Of a stretch of DNA of 64,000 bases, positions 17,551 through 25,204 are shown piece after piece; positions within the stretch are counted from its first letter, which is position 1, and each line of letters starts with the position of its first letter. Below the pieces are notes generated by a model. That model was not told the origin of the DNA, ran no database searches, and saw only the letters and a program-made list of their open reading frames with translations. The stretch is from Clostridia bacterium (lineage in GTDB: Bacteria; Bacillota; Clostridia; Oscillospirales; Ruminococcaceae), in the NCBI GenBank assembly GCA_009929695.1, contig RZZW01000004.1, positions 38,800 through 102,799 on the forward strand, given 5' to 3'. The translations under genes and the position numbers were made by a program.

Positions 17551-17581
17551 TACTATTCTTGCATAAAAATATTTCGATTTT
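17530..17581. promoter_or_regulatory. Candidate operator: 12-bp inverted repeat between opp-like operon and rpiR
   Basis: AAAATCGAAATA (17530-17541) and TATTTCGATTTT (17570-17581) are perfect inverted repeats 28 bases apart. One arm overlaps the spacer of the opp promoter and the other lies just upstream of its -35 box. The distance between arm centres (40 bases, about four helical turns) would allow two dimers on one face. The adjacent RpiR regulator is the obvious candidate binder, by inference. Confidence 0.5.
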
Positions 17582-17632
17582 TGTGCGTTATTCACAATAA
17601 TATACATATTTAAGAGTTTTACAAATATTTTA

Positions 17633-17661
17633 TTGTTATTTTTGCCGATTTACATTATACT
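17633..17661 (+). promoter_or_regulatory. Sigma-A type promoter of the rpiR-family gene
   Basis: TTGTTA, 17-base spacer and TATACT end 33 bases before the regulator start. GAGGGG lies between. Confidence 0.55.
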
Positions 17662-17694
17662 ATAGCCATAGAAAAACTTGTTGAGGGGTAAACA

Positions 17695-18552
17695 ATGGAT
17701 AGTATTTTAGAGAGAATGCACCAACACTACGAAAATTTTACGAAATCAGAAAAGAAAATAGCAGATTATGTTTTTGATCATAAAAAGGAAGCTCAGTATA
17801 TAAGTATTTCAGATTTAAGCAGTGCCTGTGGCGTTGCGGTTTCGACGGTATCGCTGTTTTGTCGTAAAATCGATCTCGACGGCTTCAATGATTTCAAGCT
17901 TGAGCTTGCAAAGGCCACAATGCCGGTTGTCGGCGTGCCGTCAGTAGGCTCGGCCACAGGAGAAATATGCGAGAGCGATTCGATGGAGCAGGTGTTTGAA
18001 AAGACGTTTAACGTCAGCCAAAACTCGCTTTTTCAGACATACAAGCTTCTCAACAGAGACGCAATAAAGAAAGCTGTGCAGCTTTTGGCCGACGCGGGAA
18101 GCGTGCTGTGTCTTGGCAAGGGCAATCACTCCATTGTCGCGAGCGCCGCTTGGTCAAAGTTTGCCACAGTGTCATCAAAATTCAAAACAATAGAGGATTC
18201 GGATTTTCAGACGATAGGTGCTTCAACGCTTGCGAGCAACGATGTTGTGCTGTTTTTCTCGTATTCGGGCTCAACGCATGAATTTCTCGATTTGGCAAAG
18301 GTGGCAAAAGCACGCAACGCAAAAATTATACTTGTGACACGCTTTGCAAAATCTCCCGGCGCGGCGCTCTCCGACTGTGTGCTCTTGTGCGGCACCGATG
18401 AAGAGCCGCTTCTCTTCGGCTCAATAGCCGCCATTGTCGCCCAACTCTACGTCATCGACGTGCTTTTCAACAGCTATTTCAGACTAAATTTTGAAGAGAA
18501 CGAAAAGACAAGAGAAAGCATAGCAAAGGCGTTAGCGCATAAGGTTATATAA
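17695..18552 (+). CDS. MurR/RpiR family transcriptional regulator
   Basis: The protein has 285 residues. The N-terminal HTH domain (about residues 1-77) contains FTKSEKKIADYVFDH and ISDLSSACGVAVSTVSLFCRKIDLDGFNDFKLELA, the usual RpiR recognition block. The C-terminal SIS domain (about 125-265) shows GKGNHSIVASAAWSKF and VVLFFSYSGSTHEFLDLAKVAKARNAKIILVT, which binds sugar phosphates in the family. It is divergent from the opp-like operon and most likely controls it in response to a phosphorylated sugar; with the YhcH-like gene this points to amino-sugar or related metabolism, by inference. Confidence 0.93.
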   Translation: MDSILERMHQHYENFTKSEKKIADYVFDHKKEAQYISISDLSSACGVAVSTVSLFCRKIDLDGFNDFKLELAKATMPVVGVPSVGSATGEICESDSMEQVFEKTFNVSQNSLFQTYKLLNRDAIKKAVQLLADAGSVLCLGKGNHSIVASAAWSKFATVSSKFKTIEDSDFQTIGASTLASNDVVLFFSYSGSTHEFLDLAKVAKARNAKIILVTRFAKSPGAALSDCVLLCGTDEEPLLFGSIAAIVAQLYVIDVLFNSYFRLNFEENEKTRESIAKALAHKVI

Positions 18553-18564
18553 AATTACAAATAA

Positions 18565-18616
18565 AAACACACTCCAAAAAATCGTTGTATTTTTTGGAGT
18601 GTGTTTTGTTTTTTAA
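18565..18616. terminator. Bidirectional intrinsic terminator
   Basis: AAAACACACTCCAAAAAA and TTTTTTGGAGTGTGTTTT form a perfect 18-bp stem with an 8-base loop. It serves rpiR (+) and the LUD gene (-); it overlaps the last bases of the LUD stop region. Confidence 0.88.
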
Positions 18617-19254
18617 TAGCCTAATTCTTCCGCTACAAGCAAGACGCAGATGCGGTTTTTTGTGCGTTGGTGCTTTAGTGTCACATAGTCGCAGCATATG
18701 CGCGCGTCGCTTTGGCAGTCTATGCATTTTCCTGTGACGGCGCATGGCGTTTTGCAGCTTAGGCGCTTTGCGTTTGCGGGCGAGGCGTATGTACTTATTC
18801 GTTTAAAGGCTTCCTCGGCGTTTTCAACGATTTTATTATAGCCCGCGACGATAAACACATTTTGTGGTCCGTAAATAATAGCCGCGACACGGTTTCCGTT
18901 GCCGTCCACCTCGTGGATTTCTCCGTCCTCGGATATCGCGTTTGCGGACGCAAAATACGCATCAGCAAAAAATGCTTTGCGCATTATTTCTCCGCGCTGC
19001 TCCGGCGTCAAGCCCTCGGTGTCCCTGTTGAGATAATTGTATTCTCCGCTTGCGAGCAAACTCATAACGCCTGTCGCCGCAAGTGTCATGCTGCCGCCCG
19101 CGGCGACGGTATCGCCTGCTTTAAGGCGCGATTTTATATATGGCACAACTTCTTCGGCACTGGAAAGACAGACTGCCTCCATGTTGTTTTTTCTAAGAGC
19201 CTCAGCCGTGCGCTCCACGCGCTGTGTGATTACTTCCTTCAAGCTTTGATCCAT
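18613..19254 (-). CDS. LUD (lactate utilisation) domain protein
   Basis: The protein has 213 residues from the ATG at 19254, which has GGAGGT 7 bases upstream; the tracked start 15 bases earlier lacks a site. The DUF162/LUD domain is recognised from AAGGSMTLAATGVMSLL, DAYFASANAISEDGEIHEVDGNGNRVAAIIYGPQNVFIVAGYNKIV. This single-domain form with a C-terminal cysteine set (CKTPCAVTGKCIDCQSDARICC) is common in Clostridia and is annotated as lactate utilisation protein; the cysteines look like a metal or Fe-S site. LutB/LutA partners are absent, so a lactate role is not shown. Confidence 0.88.
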   Translation of the reverse strand: MDQSLKEVITQRVERTAEALRKNNMEAVCLSSAEEVVPYIKSRLKAGDTVAAGGSMTLAATGVMSLLASGEYNYLNRDTEGLTPEQRGEIMRKAFFADAYFASANAISEDGEIHEVDGNGNRVAAIIYGPQNVFIVAGYNKIVENAEEAFKRISTYASPANAKRLSCKTPCAVTGKCIDCQSDARICCDYVTLKHQRTKNRICVLLVAEELGY

Positions 19255-19271
19255 GACACTTACCTCCAAAT

Positions 19272-19904
19272 TTATTTTAAAATTTCGCGTAAATCGTCAA
19301 TCACGCGCTGACCTGTTGCCAAAAGAGCTTTACGCGGACGGTGGCCGAGCGAGGACAAAATGCAGTCAACGCCCATTGCGGACGCGACCTCGAAATCGTG
19401 CTCTGTGTCGCCTATCATGACGGCGCTCGCGGGATCTATATTATTGTCGCGCAGCCACGCCTTGCCCGCGTCAATTTTGCTCACACCGTAAATATTATTT
19501 GAGCCGACAAGCTGTGTGAAATATTCATTCAACCCATAATGGCTCACCTGCTGTTCAAGATTGCTCTGCTCGCTCGCCGACAAAACTATCTGCGCTACTC
19601 CCCTGCCGCTTAGCTCGGCAAGGACGTTTTTGGCGTTTGGCACAATGCCGCATTCAAGGCTCGCGGGCATGTATATGTCCATATATTCATGCGCGAGCGT
19701 GTCAAACGAGCATTTGTCAAAATCAAATCCGGCGCGTTTATAATAATCTATTATGGGAAAGCCGAAAATCTTTTTATAGCTTTCAATTTCCTTTATCGGC
19801 TCACAGTCGTGGCGCTGCAAAAGCTTGTTGAGCGTTTCGCCGCACAGCGACAAATCGTCTAGCAGTGTTCCGTTCCAGTCCCATATTACGGTGCTGTAAT
19901 TCAT
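19272..19904 (-). CDS. HAD family hydrolase (phosphoglycolate phosphatase-like)
   Basis: The protein has 210 residues. Motif I is IWDWNGTLLDD (nucleophile Asp then DWNGT), motif II is IVLSAS, and motif IV is AVMIGDTEHDFEVASAMG. The cap insertion fits the Gph-type subfamily. Such enzymes dephosphorylate small phosphorylated metabolites; the substrate is unknown. It starts 2 bases after the queT stop codon, so the two are cotranscribed. A family member could act on a nucleotide or sugar phosphate; no link to queuosine is shown. Confidence 0.87.
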   Translation of the reverse strand: MNYSTVIWDWNGTLLDDLSLCGETLNKLLQRHDCEPIKEIESYKKIFGFPIIDYYKRAGFDFDKCSFDTLAHEYMDIYMPASLECGIVPNAKNVLAELSGRGVAQIVLSASEQSNLEQQVSHYGLNEYFTQLVGSNNIYGVSKIDAGKAWLRDNNIDPASAVMIGDTEHDFEVASAMGVDCILSSLGHRPRKALLATGQRVIDDLREILK

Positions 19905-19906
19905 TG

Positions 19907-20425
19907 TTATTCCTCAAACCATTTTTTAAGTACAGGCGTGCTTTCTATGGCACGCACAAGTATAAAGCCTAGCACCACGCAAGAGAGCGCTTCGCCAACG
20001 CCCACCCACAGCGCTTCAATGAGAAACGCAGACAGCGTGTGCGGGCCAATCACCCGCCACAATTCTGCGCCGACCACTAAGGCGTTAAATAGAATAGGCG
20101 GCAGCACAGACGCGACAGGCAGCTTTTTTACCACAACATTTCGCAGTGCGCGGGTGCAAAGTGCCGCCGCAAAGGTTGCGACAGTGCCGAGAAAAATATC
20201 AAGTACGCCGAGGATATTTGCGCCCGTGAACACACCAATAAGGTTTGTTATGAAGCAGCCGAGCGTCACGCCTATTATCGCGTCAGGCGTAAATATCGGC
20301 AGCAACGTAAGCGCTTCGCTCACTCTCGCCTGCACAGGGCCGTATGAAATCGGCGCGAGCACAAGGCTTATAACGGCGTAGATAGCGGCAATTACCGCAC
20401 AGCGTACAATTTTTTTGCTTTTCAT
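19907..20425 (-). CDS. queT: ECF transporter S component, QueT family
   Basis: The protein has 172 residues from ATG 20425. The longer tracked ORF runs through a structured leader and is rejected. The signature ISYGPVQARVSEALTLLPIFTPDAIIGVTLGCFITNL is that of QueT, the substrate-specific membrane component for queuosine precursors (preQ1 or related bases). About five to six hydrophobic spans. It needs the shared EcfA/A'/T energising module encoded elsewhere. GGAAAG lies 6 bases before the start. The leader has the features of a preQ1 riboswitch (see next entry), which agrees with the assignment. Confidence 0.88.
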   Translation of the reverse strand: MKSKKIVRCAVIAAIYAVISLVLAPISYGPVQARVSEALTLLPIFTPDAIIGVTLGCFITNLIGVFTGANILGVLDIFLGTVATFAAALCTRALRNVVVKKLPVASVLPPILFNALVVGAELWRVIGPHTLSAFLIEALWVGVGEALSCVVLGFILVRAIESTPVLKKWFEE

Positions 20426-20429
20426 ATTA

Positions 20430-20525
20430 AACTTTCCGACGATGTATTTTACCCTTGCAGCCTCGTCACACAGCAGGGTGAACCGCACATGGCGGCGGGC
20501 ACAAAATGCTAAGTTGCCCGAAATG
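20430..20525 (-). promoter_or_regulatory. Candidate preQ1 riboswitch in the queT leader
   Basis: On the minus strand, hairpin CGGGCA-[ACTTAGCATTTTG]-TGCCCG is followed by a small hairpin (CCGC..GCGG), then ACCCTGC...GCAAGGGT and AAAAT. The loop segment CTTAGC followed by a pyrimidine-rich run matches the hallmark loop of preQ1-II aptamers as I remember them (CTTAGCTTC), and the AAAAT segment can pair with ATTTT of the loop as an H-type pseudoknot. The additional hairpin before the pseudoknot partner could fit class III, described in Ruminococcaceae. The class is not settled. Confidence 0.55.
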
Positions 20526-20552
20526 TATTTTATCACATTGTGACAAAATATG

Positions 20553-20996
20553 CTAGTCTTTAAACGCCCAAAGTCTTTGCCCGATGTAATTTAATCCTGT
20601 GAATATCACCTGACCGAGCAGCATGGCTATGCGCGTGACCCAAACAGTGCTTATTGTGCTTGAAAACGCGCTGACAATGAGCGGCGTGACGTAGTTTGAA
20701 AAGCCAAATCCGATAAGGTAGCAAACGGCAATGACAACCGAAAAGCGAAAAATGCTCTGACCGAGCGGCGCTTTGCTCTCAAAGCTGTATTTGCGGTTAA
20801 AAATGAAGCTGAAAACACTGCACAGCGTAAACATTATCGCGGTGCTTGCCCAGTACGCCGCCGTCTCGCCCCACCACGAGGTCATGGGTGAGAGCAAAAG
20901 CTGACTGCCAACCGTGCTGACAACAGTGTTTATGCCGCCTATAATCAAAAAGAACACAAGGCTTTTGTCGCAAAAAAATGAAATTATTTTTTTCAA
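20553..20996 (-). CDS. GtrA family membrane protein
   Basis: The protein has 147 residues with four membrane spans. FFLIGGINTVVSTVGSQLLL at the N-terminus, FIFNRKYSFESK in the middle and the final YIGQRLWAFKD are diagnostic of GtrA. The family is linked to flipping of lipid-linked sugars or to wall/polysaccharide decoration. No glycosyltransferase is next to it; the next gene downstream is queT, 127 bases away behind its leader. Confidence 0.9.
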   Translation of the reverse strand: MKKIISFFCDKSLVFFLIIGGINTVVSTVGSQLLLSPMTSWWGETAAYWASTAIMFTLCSVFSFIFNRKYSFESKAPLGQSIFRFSVVIAVCYLIGFGFSNYVTPLIVSAFSSTISTVWVTRIAMLLGQVIFTGLNYIGQRLWAFKD

Positions 20997-21112
20997 GAGT
21001 AAACTTCCTCCGATGTCAATTTAAGATAACAAACATTATACACCATTGGGCGTAAAAAGACAATTTTTACATTAAAAAGCGCAAATAATGATAAAAAATT
21101 AACAAAATGTTA

Positions 21113-21141
21113 TTTACTTTAACTTAATTTAAGTGCATAAT
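21113..21141 (+). promoter_or_regulatory. Sigma-A type promoter of fucO-like gene
   Basis: TTTACT, 17-base spacer, CATAAT. It ends 49 bases before the start codon; AAAAGGAG is the ribosome site. Confidence 0.55.
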
Positions 21142-21190
21142 ATACGTATAAGTAATGCGGCACGGCCGTAACAAAAAGGAGTAATGAAAA

Positions 21191-22339
21191 ATGGCAAATC
21201 GTATTGTACTTAACACAATTTCTTATCACGGCAAGGGCGCGATTGAAAATATTGTCCCCGAGCTGACAGCACGCGGCTACAAAAAGGCGTTTGTGTGCTC
21301 TGACCCCGACCTCATCAAATTTGGCGTCACAAAAAAGGTCACCGACCTGCTTGACAGCGCAAGCTTTGCATATGAAATTTACAGTGAAATCAAGCCGAAC
21401 CCGACTATCGAAAACGTGAAAACTGGCGTGGAAGCGTTTAAAAAGAGCGGTGCTGACTGCATCGTAGCCATCGGTGGCGGCTCATCTATGGACACCGCAA
21501 AGGCCATTGGCATCATTATAAATAACCCTGAATTTGCGGACGTTCGCAGCCTTGAGGGCGTTGCTCCTACAAAAAAGCACGCCATATTTACAATTGCCGT
21601 TCCGACAACAGCAGGCACAGCGGCGGAGGTCACAATTAACTATGTTATCACCGACGTTGAGAAAAAGCGCAAATTTGTCTGCGTCGACACAAATGATATC
21701 CCCGAAATTGCAGTTGTCGACCCCGACATGATGGCGAGTATGCCCAAGGGTCTAACCGCCGCGACAGGCATGGACGCGCTGACGCACGCGATTGAGGGCT
21801 TCACAACAAAGGCCGCTTGGGAAATGACTGATATGTTCCACATTGAAGCCATTGCGCTTATCAGCAAATATCTTCGCGCCGCCGTTGACAATACACCGGA
21901 GGGACGCGAGGGAATGGCGCTTGCGCAGTATATTGCAGGTCAAGGCTTCTCGAACGTCGGGCTTGGCATAGTTCACAGCATGGCGCATGGTCTTGGCGCG
22001 CTTTACGACACACCGCACGGCGTTGCGAACGCGATTATTCTGCCGACAGTTATGGAATATAACGCAGAGTGCACAGGCGAAAAATATCGCGATATCGCCA
22101 AAGCAATGGGCGTTGAGGGCACAGATAAAATGACACAGTCGGAGTATCGCAAGGCAGCCGTTGACGCTGTGAAAAAGCTTGCCTCGGACGTCGGAATACC
22201 CGCGAATTTGCAGGGCATCTTAAAGGATGAGGACGTGCAGTTCCTTTCAGAGAGCGCATATGCAGACGCGTGCCGCCCCGGCAACCCGCGTGACACAAGC
22301 GTTGAGGAAATAGCGGTGCTCTATCGCAGCCTTATTTAA
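21191..22339 (+). CDS. fucO: Lactaldehyde reductase / iron-containing alcohol dehydrogenase (FucO type)
   Basis: The protein has 382 residues, the normal size. It matches FucO along its length, for example MANRIVLNTISYHGKGAIE, IAIGGGSSMDTAKAIGIIINNPEFADVRSLEG, PTTAGTAAEVTINYVITD and GFSNVGLGIVHSMAHGLGALYDTPHGVANAI. The metal ligands Asp and His in GMDALTHAIEG and the two His in HSMAHGLGALYDTPHG are present. It reduces L-lactaldehyde to 1,2-propanediol with NADH during fucose or rhamnose fermentation. No fucose genes are near, so it may act more broadly on short aldehydes. It is followed by a small membrane-protein gene. Confidence 0.93.
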   Translation: MANRIVLNTISYHGKGAIENIVPELTARGYKKAFVCSDPDLIKFGVTKKVTDLLDSASFAYEIYSEIKPNPTIENVKTGVEAFKKSGADCIVAIGGGSSMDTAKAIGIIINNPEFADVRSLEGVAPTKKHAIFTIAVPTTAGTAAEVTINYVITDVEKKRKFVCVDTNDIPEIAVVDPDMMASMPKGLTAATGMDALTHAIEGFTTKAAWEMTDMFHIEAIALISKYLRAAVDNTPEGREGMALAQYIAGQGFSNVGLGIVHSMAHGLGALYDTPHGVANAIILPTVMEYNAECTGEKYRDIAKAMGVEGTDKMTQSEYRKAAVDAVKKLASDVGIPANLQGILKDEDVQFLSESAYADACRPGNPRDTSVEEIAVLYRSLI

Positions 22340-22373
22340 TTGAGAACACAGATGTAAGCGAGGAACTATATAA

Positions 22374-22619
22374 ATGATTTTTAATATTATCGGCTGGCTT
22401 ATAGTCGGCGCAGTGGCGGGCTATCTCGCAAGCGTAATAATGGGTATGCCGGGCGGCACAGGCAGAAATATCGTCGTCGGTATCCTCGGCTCATTCGTCG
22501 GCGGCTTCATAGCAAGGCTGATAGGCTTCTACACAAGCGGCTTTAGCATAGCTTCAATCTTAGTAGCTGTGGCAGGCGCGTGCCTTTGCTTGTGGCTGAA
22601 AAAGAAGTTTCTTAGATAA
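22374..22619 (+). CDS. GlsB/YeaQ/YmgE family stress response membrane protein
   Basis: The protein has 81 residues and three hydrophobic segments: IIGWLIVGAVAGYLASVIM, NIVVGILGSFVGGFIARLIG and SIASILVAVAGACLCLWL. The Gly pattern and length fit the transglycosylase-associated (Tgl-assoc) family. The molecular role is unknown; members respond to envelope stress. It lies 34 bases after fucO and probably shares its transcript. GAGGAAC precedes the start. Confidence 0.9.
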   Translation: MIFNIIGWLIVGAVAGYLASVIMGMPGGTGRNIVVGILGSFVGGFIARLIGFYTSGFSIASILVAVAGACLCLWLKKKFLR

Positions 22620-22631
22620 TCAAAAGTTCAT

Positions 22632-22712
22632 GTCATTCTGAGGAGCGAAGCGACGAAGAATCTTAAAAACTATGGAAATGCGCAAAAGATTCTTCGCTTC
22701 GCTCAGAATGAC
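22632..22712. repeat. Palindromic intergenic repeat, family A copy 2
   Basis: GTCATTCTGAGGAGCGAAGC...GCTTCGCTCAGAATGAC, the same arms and 81-base length as copy 1 at 1467. The left arm reads GACGAAGAATCTT here and GACTAAGAATCTT in copy 1. The central loop sequence is unrelated. Confidence 0.82.
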
Positions 22713-22752
22713 AAAAATGGGCTGTTGCAGATGTCTGCAACAGCCCATTTTT
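22713..22752. terminator. Bidirectional terminator with the CTGTTGCAGA-type stem, copy 2
   Basis: AAAAATGGGCTGTTGCAG-ATGT-CTGCAACAGCCCATTTTT is a perfect 18-bp stem between convergent genes. Its core is shared with hairpins at 9588 and 30984. Confidence 0.9.
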
Positions 22753-22759
22753 ATTGTGC

Positions 22760-23983
22760 TTATTTAATTTTATGCCTTAAAATAGAATACGGCGTCAATT
22801 CCTCTTTGCAAGGGATGCTGAATTTCATGAGGGAATGAGGGGTGCTCTCGATATTCTCGCCGTCATTATTCAGTATAAATTCGGGGGTGATGTTTATGCA
22901 ATCTCCGCCGGGGGTGAGGATTTCGAGCGGTTCGCCAAGCTCGAATTTGCCGCGTTGGGTGCAGCTTGCTATGCCATTGTCCCAACCGTCCACTATGCCG
23001 ACAAGCTCCCAGTCGCGGATATAGCCGCCCTGCTGTGTGTTTTGCACCGCGCCCTCTGCGCCGAAATAAAAGCCTGTTGAATATGTGCGGTGTGAGGTGC
23101 GCGTCAATTCGTCGAGCACTCTTTCGGGGCATACATATTTATCGGGCGATTTCATATATTCGTCAACTGCGGCGCGATATGCGGCGGTGGTGCTTGCAAC
23201 ATAATAAAACGTCTTTGCTCTGCCCTCGATTTTAAGGCTGTCAACGCCTGCCTGTGCGATGAGGTTTATAAACGGCGCTGTGCAAAGGTCGTTTGCGTTT
23301 AAAATGTAGCTGCCGCCGTCCTCGTTTTCGCCTATGTCGTAATATCTGCCCTCGCGGTGCTCCTCTGAAAGCTTCCATTTCCATCGGCACGGCTGCGCGC
23401 ATTCTCCCCTGTTAGCGTCTCTGCCTGTGAGGTAATGCGACAAAAGGCAGCGGCCTGAAAACGACATGCACATTGCACCGTGTACAAACGCCTCGATTTC
23501 AAGCTCGGGCGGCGTGTTGTCTCGGATAACGGCGATATCTTGCAGCGTAAGCTCACGCGCAAGCACAACGCGCTTTGCGCCTAAATCATACGCCGCATTT
23601 GCCGCCATGTAGTTTGCGATGCCGACCTGCGTTGAAAAATGAACGTCAATATCTGGCGCAAATTTTTTGACAAGCGCAAGCACACCTAAATCGGCGACGA
23701 TAAAAGCGTCTATGCCTGTCTCGCGCACGCGGCGCAGATAGTCGGGCAGGCGTGCCACCTCGTCGTTTGTCGGAACGCTGTTGAGCGTAAGGTACAGCTT
23801 TCTTCCGAATTTATGGGCAAAAGCCGCGCCTTCCTCAAGCTGCTCTATCGTGAAATTTTTTGACGAGGTGCGCATACCGTATTCCTCGCCGCCGACAAAT
23901 ACTGCGTCTGCACCGTATAGCACGGCAAATTTCAGCCGCTCTAAATCTCCCGCGGGGCTTAAAATCTCCGGTTTTTTAACCAT
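22760..23983 (-). CDS. U32 family peptidase / tRNA hydroxylation-type protein
   Basis: The protein has 407 residues. The family start KPEILSPAGDLERLKFAVLYGADAVFVGGEEYGMR is clear. The central signature EAFVHGAMCMSFSGRCLLSHYLTGRDANRGECAQPCRW carries the conserved cysteines of U32 proteins. Members are annotated as collagenase-like peptidases, but several (RlhA, TrhP) act in prephenate-dependent hydroxylation of RNA, and the TrhP-type is the more likely role here. It starts 17 bases after mltG with AAGGAG upstream, and ends the five-gene operon pcrA-thyX-tmk-mltG-U32. Confidence 0.9.
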   Translation of the reverse strand: MVKKPEILSPAGDLERLKFAVLYGADAVFVGGEEYGMRTSSKNFTIEQLEEGAAFAHKFGRKLYLTLNSVPTNDEVARLPDYLRRVRETGIDAFIVADLGVLALVKKFAPDIDVHFSTQVGIANYMAANAAYDLGAKRVVLARELTLQDIAVIRDNTPPELEIEAFVHGAMCMSFSGRCLLSHYLTGRDANRGECAQPCRWKWKLSEEHREGRYYDIGENEDGGSYILNANDLCTAPFINLIAQAGVDSLKIEGRAKTFYYVASTTAAYRAAVDEYMKSPDKYVCPERVLDELTRTSHRTYSTGFYFGAEGAVQNTQQGGYIRDWELVGIVDGWDNGIASCTQRGKFELGEPLEILTPGGDCINITPEFILNNDGENIESTPHSLMKFSIPCKEELTPYSILRHKIK

Positions 23984-24000
23984 GAAATGCTCCTTAAATG

Positions 24001-25137
24001 TTATTTGCCAAGCGATGCATTGACAATCTGTGCAGCTTCATCGTTAGCCACGTGTTCGTTTGCGGTGTGTGCAAAATAATATTTTCCTGCTTTATCCGTG
24101 AGGAAGAAATAATACGGATTTGCCGTGTCCCAATATGGACTTGACTGATATTTCAGCGTGTTTGTCATAGCGTCAAGGCCTGGGTTCGATATTGGCCCTG
24201 CCGGCAAACCGACCTTTTCATACGTATTATAATTGTTGTAAACCTCTACGGGGATTGCGTCCCATCCACCATAGTATGGCGCTATTGTGTTGTAGATATA
24301 GTTGTTTTCGGCGTCCTTTTGCAGATAGCTGCTGCAATTGCTCTCAAGCTTGTTGACGATAGAGTTTTCGGCAAGGCGCGACATGAACACCGCTGCTACG
24401 TCACTTTGGTGGTCGACAAGCCCTGCTTCTTCTTGAACGATTGAGGACAGCGTGACAAATTCTGTGAGCGTGAAGCCCATTGACTCGACCTGCGCGTACA
24501 TTTCGTCTGTGAATTTTGAGTCAAACTCGGTATAGATTTTGTTGACGATATCATATGCGGTGGCGTCCTTGAAGAACTCGTATGTTTCAGGGAAAAGATA
24601 GCCCTCGCACGCCATGAACTGGCTCGGGTTTTCGTCGCGCTTGCTCCAGAATTTAAGATGGCTGAAATCGCCTGTGTTGGCGACCTCTAGGAACTCTGCG
24701 GAGGTGCAAAGACCGGCTTCTTCAAGGCGCGCGCCGAACTGAACAGCCGTCGTGCCCTCTGGGAATGTGACGATGACGGTGTCTCTGTCCTTATTTGTCG
24801 TTTGCAGCGTCGTGATTATTTCGTCGTATGACATGGCCGAATTGAATGTAAATTCGCCATATTGCAGAGTTTCGGCAACGTCTTTTTGCTTTACGTAAAA
24901 GCGGAAAAGTATACCGTTTTTGATAATGCCCTCGGATTGAAGCTGCTTGCCGATTGTGGACGGCGACGAGCCCATCTCCACTATGATTGTCTTTTCAACC
25001 TCTGCGCCGCGTTTGCCATCGATATCGCCCTTTGCCAAGAAAAATGCTGCGCCTGCGGCAATTAAAATTATTGCCAAAAAGACTAAAATTGCGATTAAGC
25101 AGCCGTTTGGCCCGTTTCTTCTGCGTCGTCTTGCCAT
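24001..25137 (-). CDS. mltG: Endolytic murein transglycosylase MltG
   Basis: The protein has 378 residues. A basic cytoplasmic N-terminus (MARRRRRNG) leads into a single span (CLIAILVFLAIILIAAGAAFFLA). A LysM-like segment (VEMGSSPSTIGKQLQSEGIIKNGILFRFYVK) is followed by the YceG domain with CEGYLFPETYEF, LSSIVQEEAG (catalytic Glu), VFMSRL, YNTYEKVGLPAGPISNPGLDAM and YYFFLTDKAGKYYFA. The enzyme cleaves nascent glycan strands at the membrane and sets their length. The downstream U32 gene is a frequent neighbour in Firmicutes. Confidence 0.95.
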   Translation of the reverse strand: MARRRRRNGPNGCLIAILVFLAIILIAAGAAFFLAKGDIDGKRGAEVEKTIIVEMGSSPSTIGKQLQSEGIIKNGILFRFYVKQKDVAETLQYGEFTFNSAMSYDEIITTLQTTNKDRDTVIVTFPEGTTAVQFGARLEEAGLCTSAEFLEVANTGDFSHLKFWSKRDENPSQFMACEGYLFPETYEFFKDATAYDIVNKIYTEFDSKFTDEMYAQVESMGFTLTEFVTLSSIVQEEAGLVDHQSDVAAVFMSRLAENSIVNKLESNCSSYLQKDAENNYIYNTIAPYYGGWDAIPVEVYNNYNTYEKVGLPAGPISNPGLDAMTNTLKYQSSPYWDTANPYYFFLTDKAGKYYFAHTANEHVANDEAAQIVNASLGK

Positions 25138-25204
25138 GTTTTACACCTCATATAATAACTTTTTACTGTAAAGTGATTTCGCTTTACAGATTGCTTTTTA
25201 ATTT

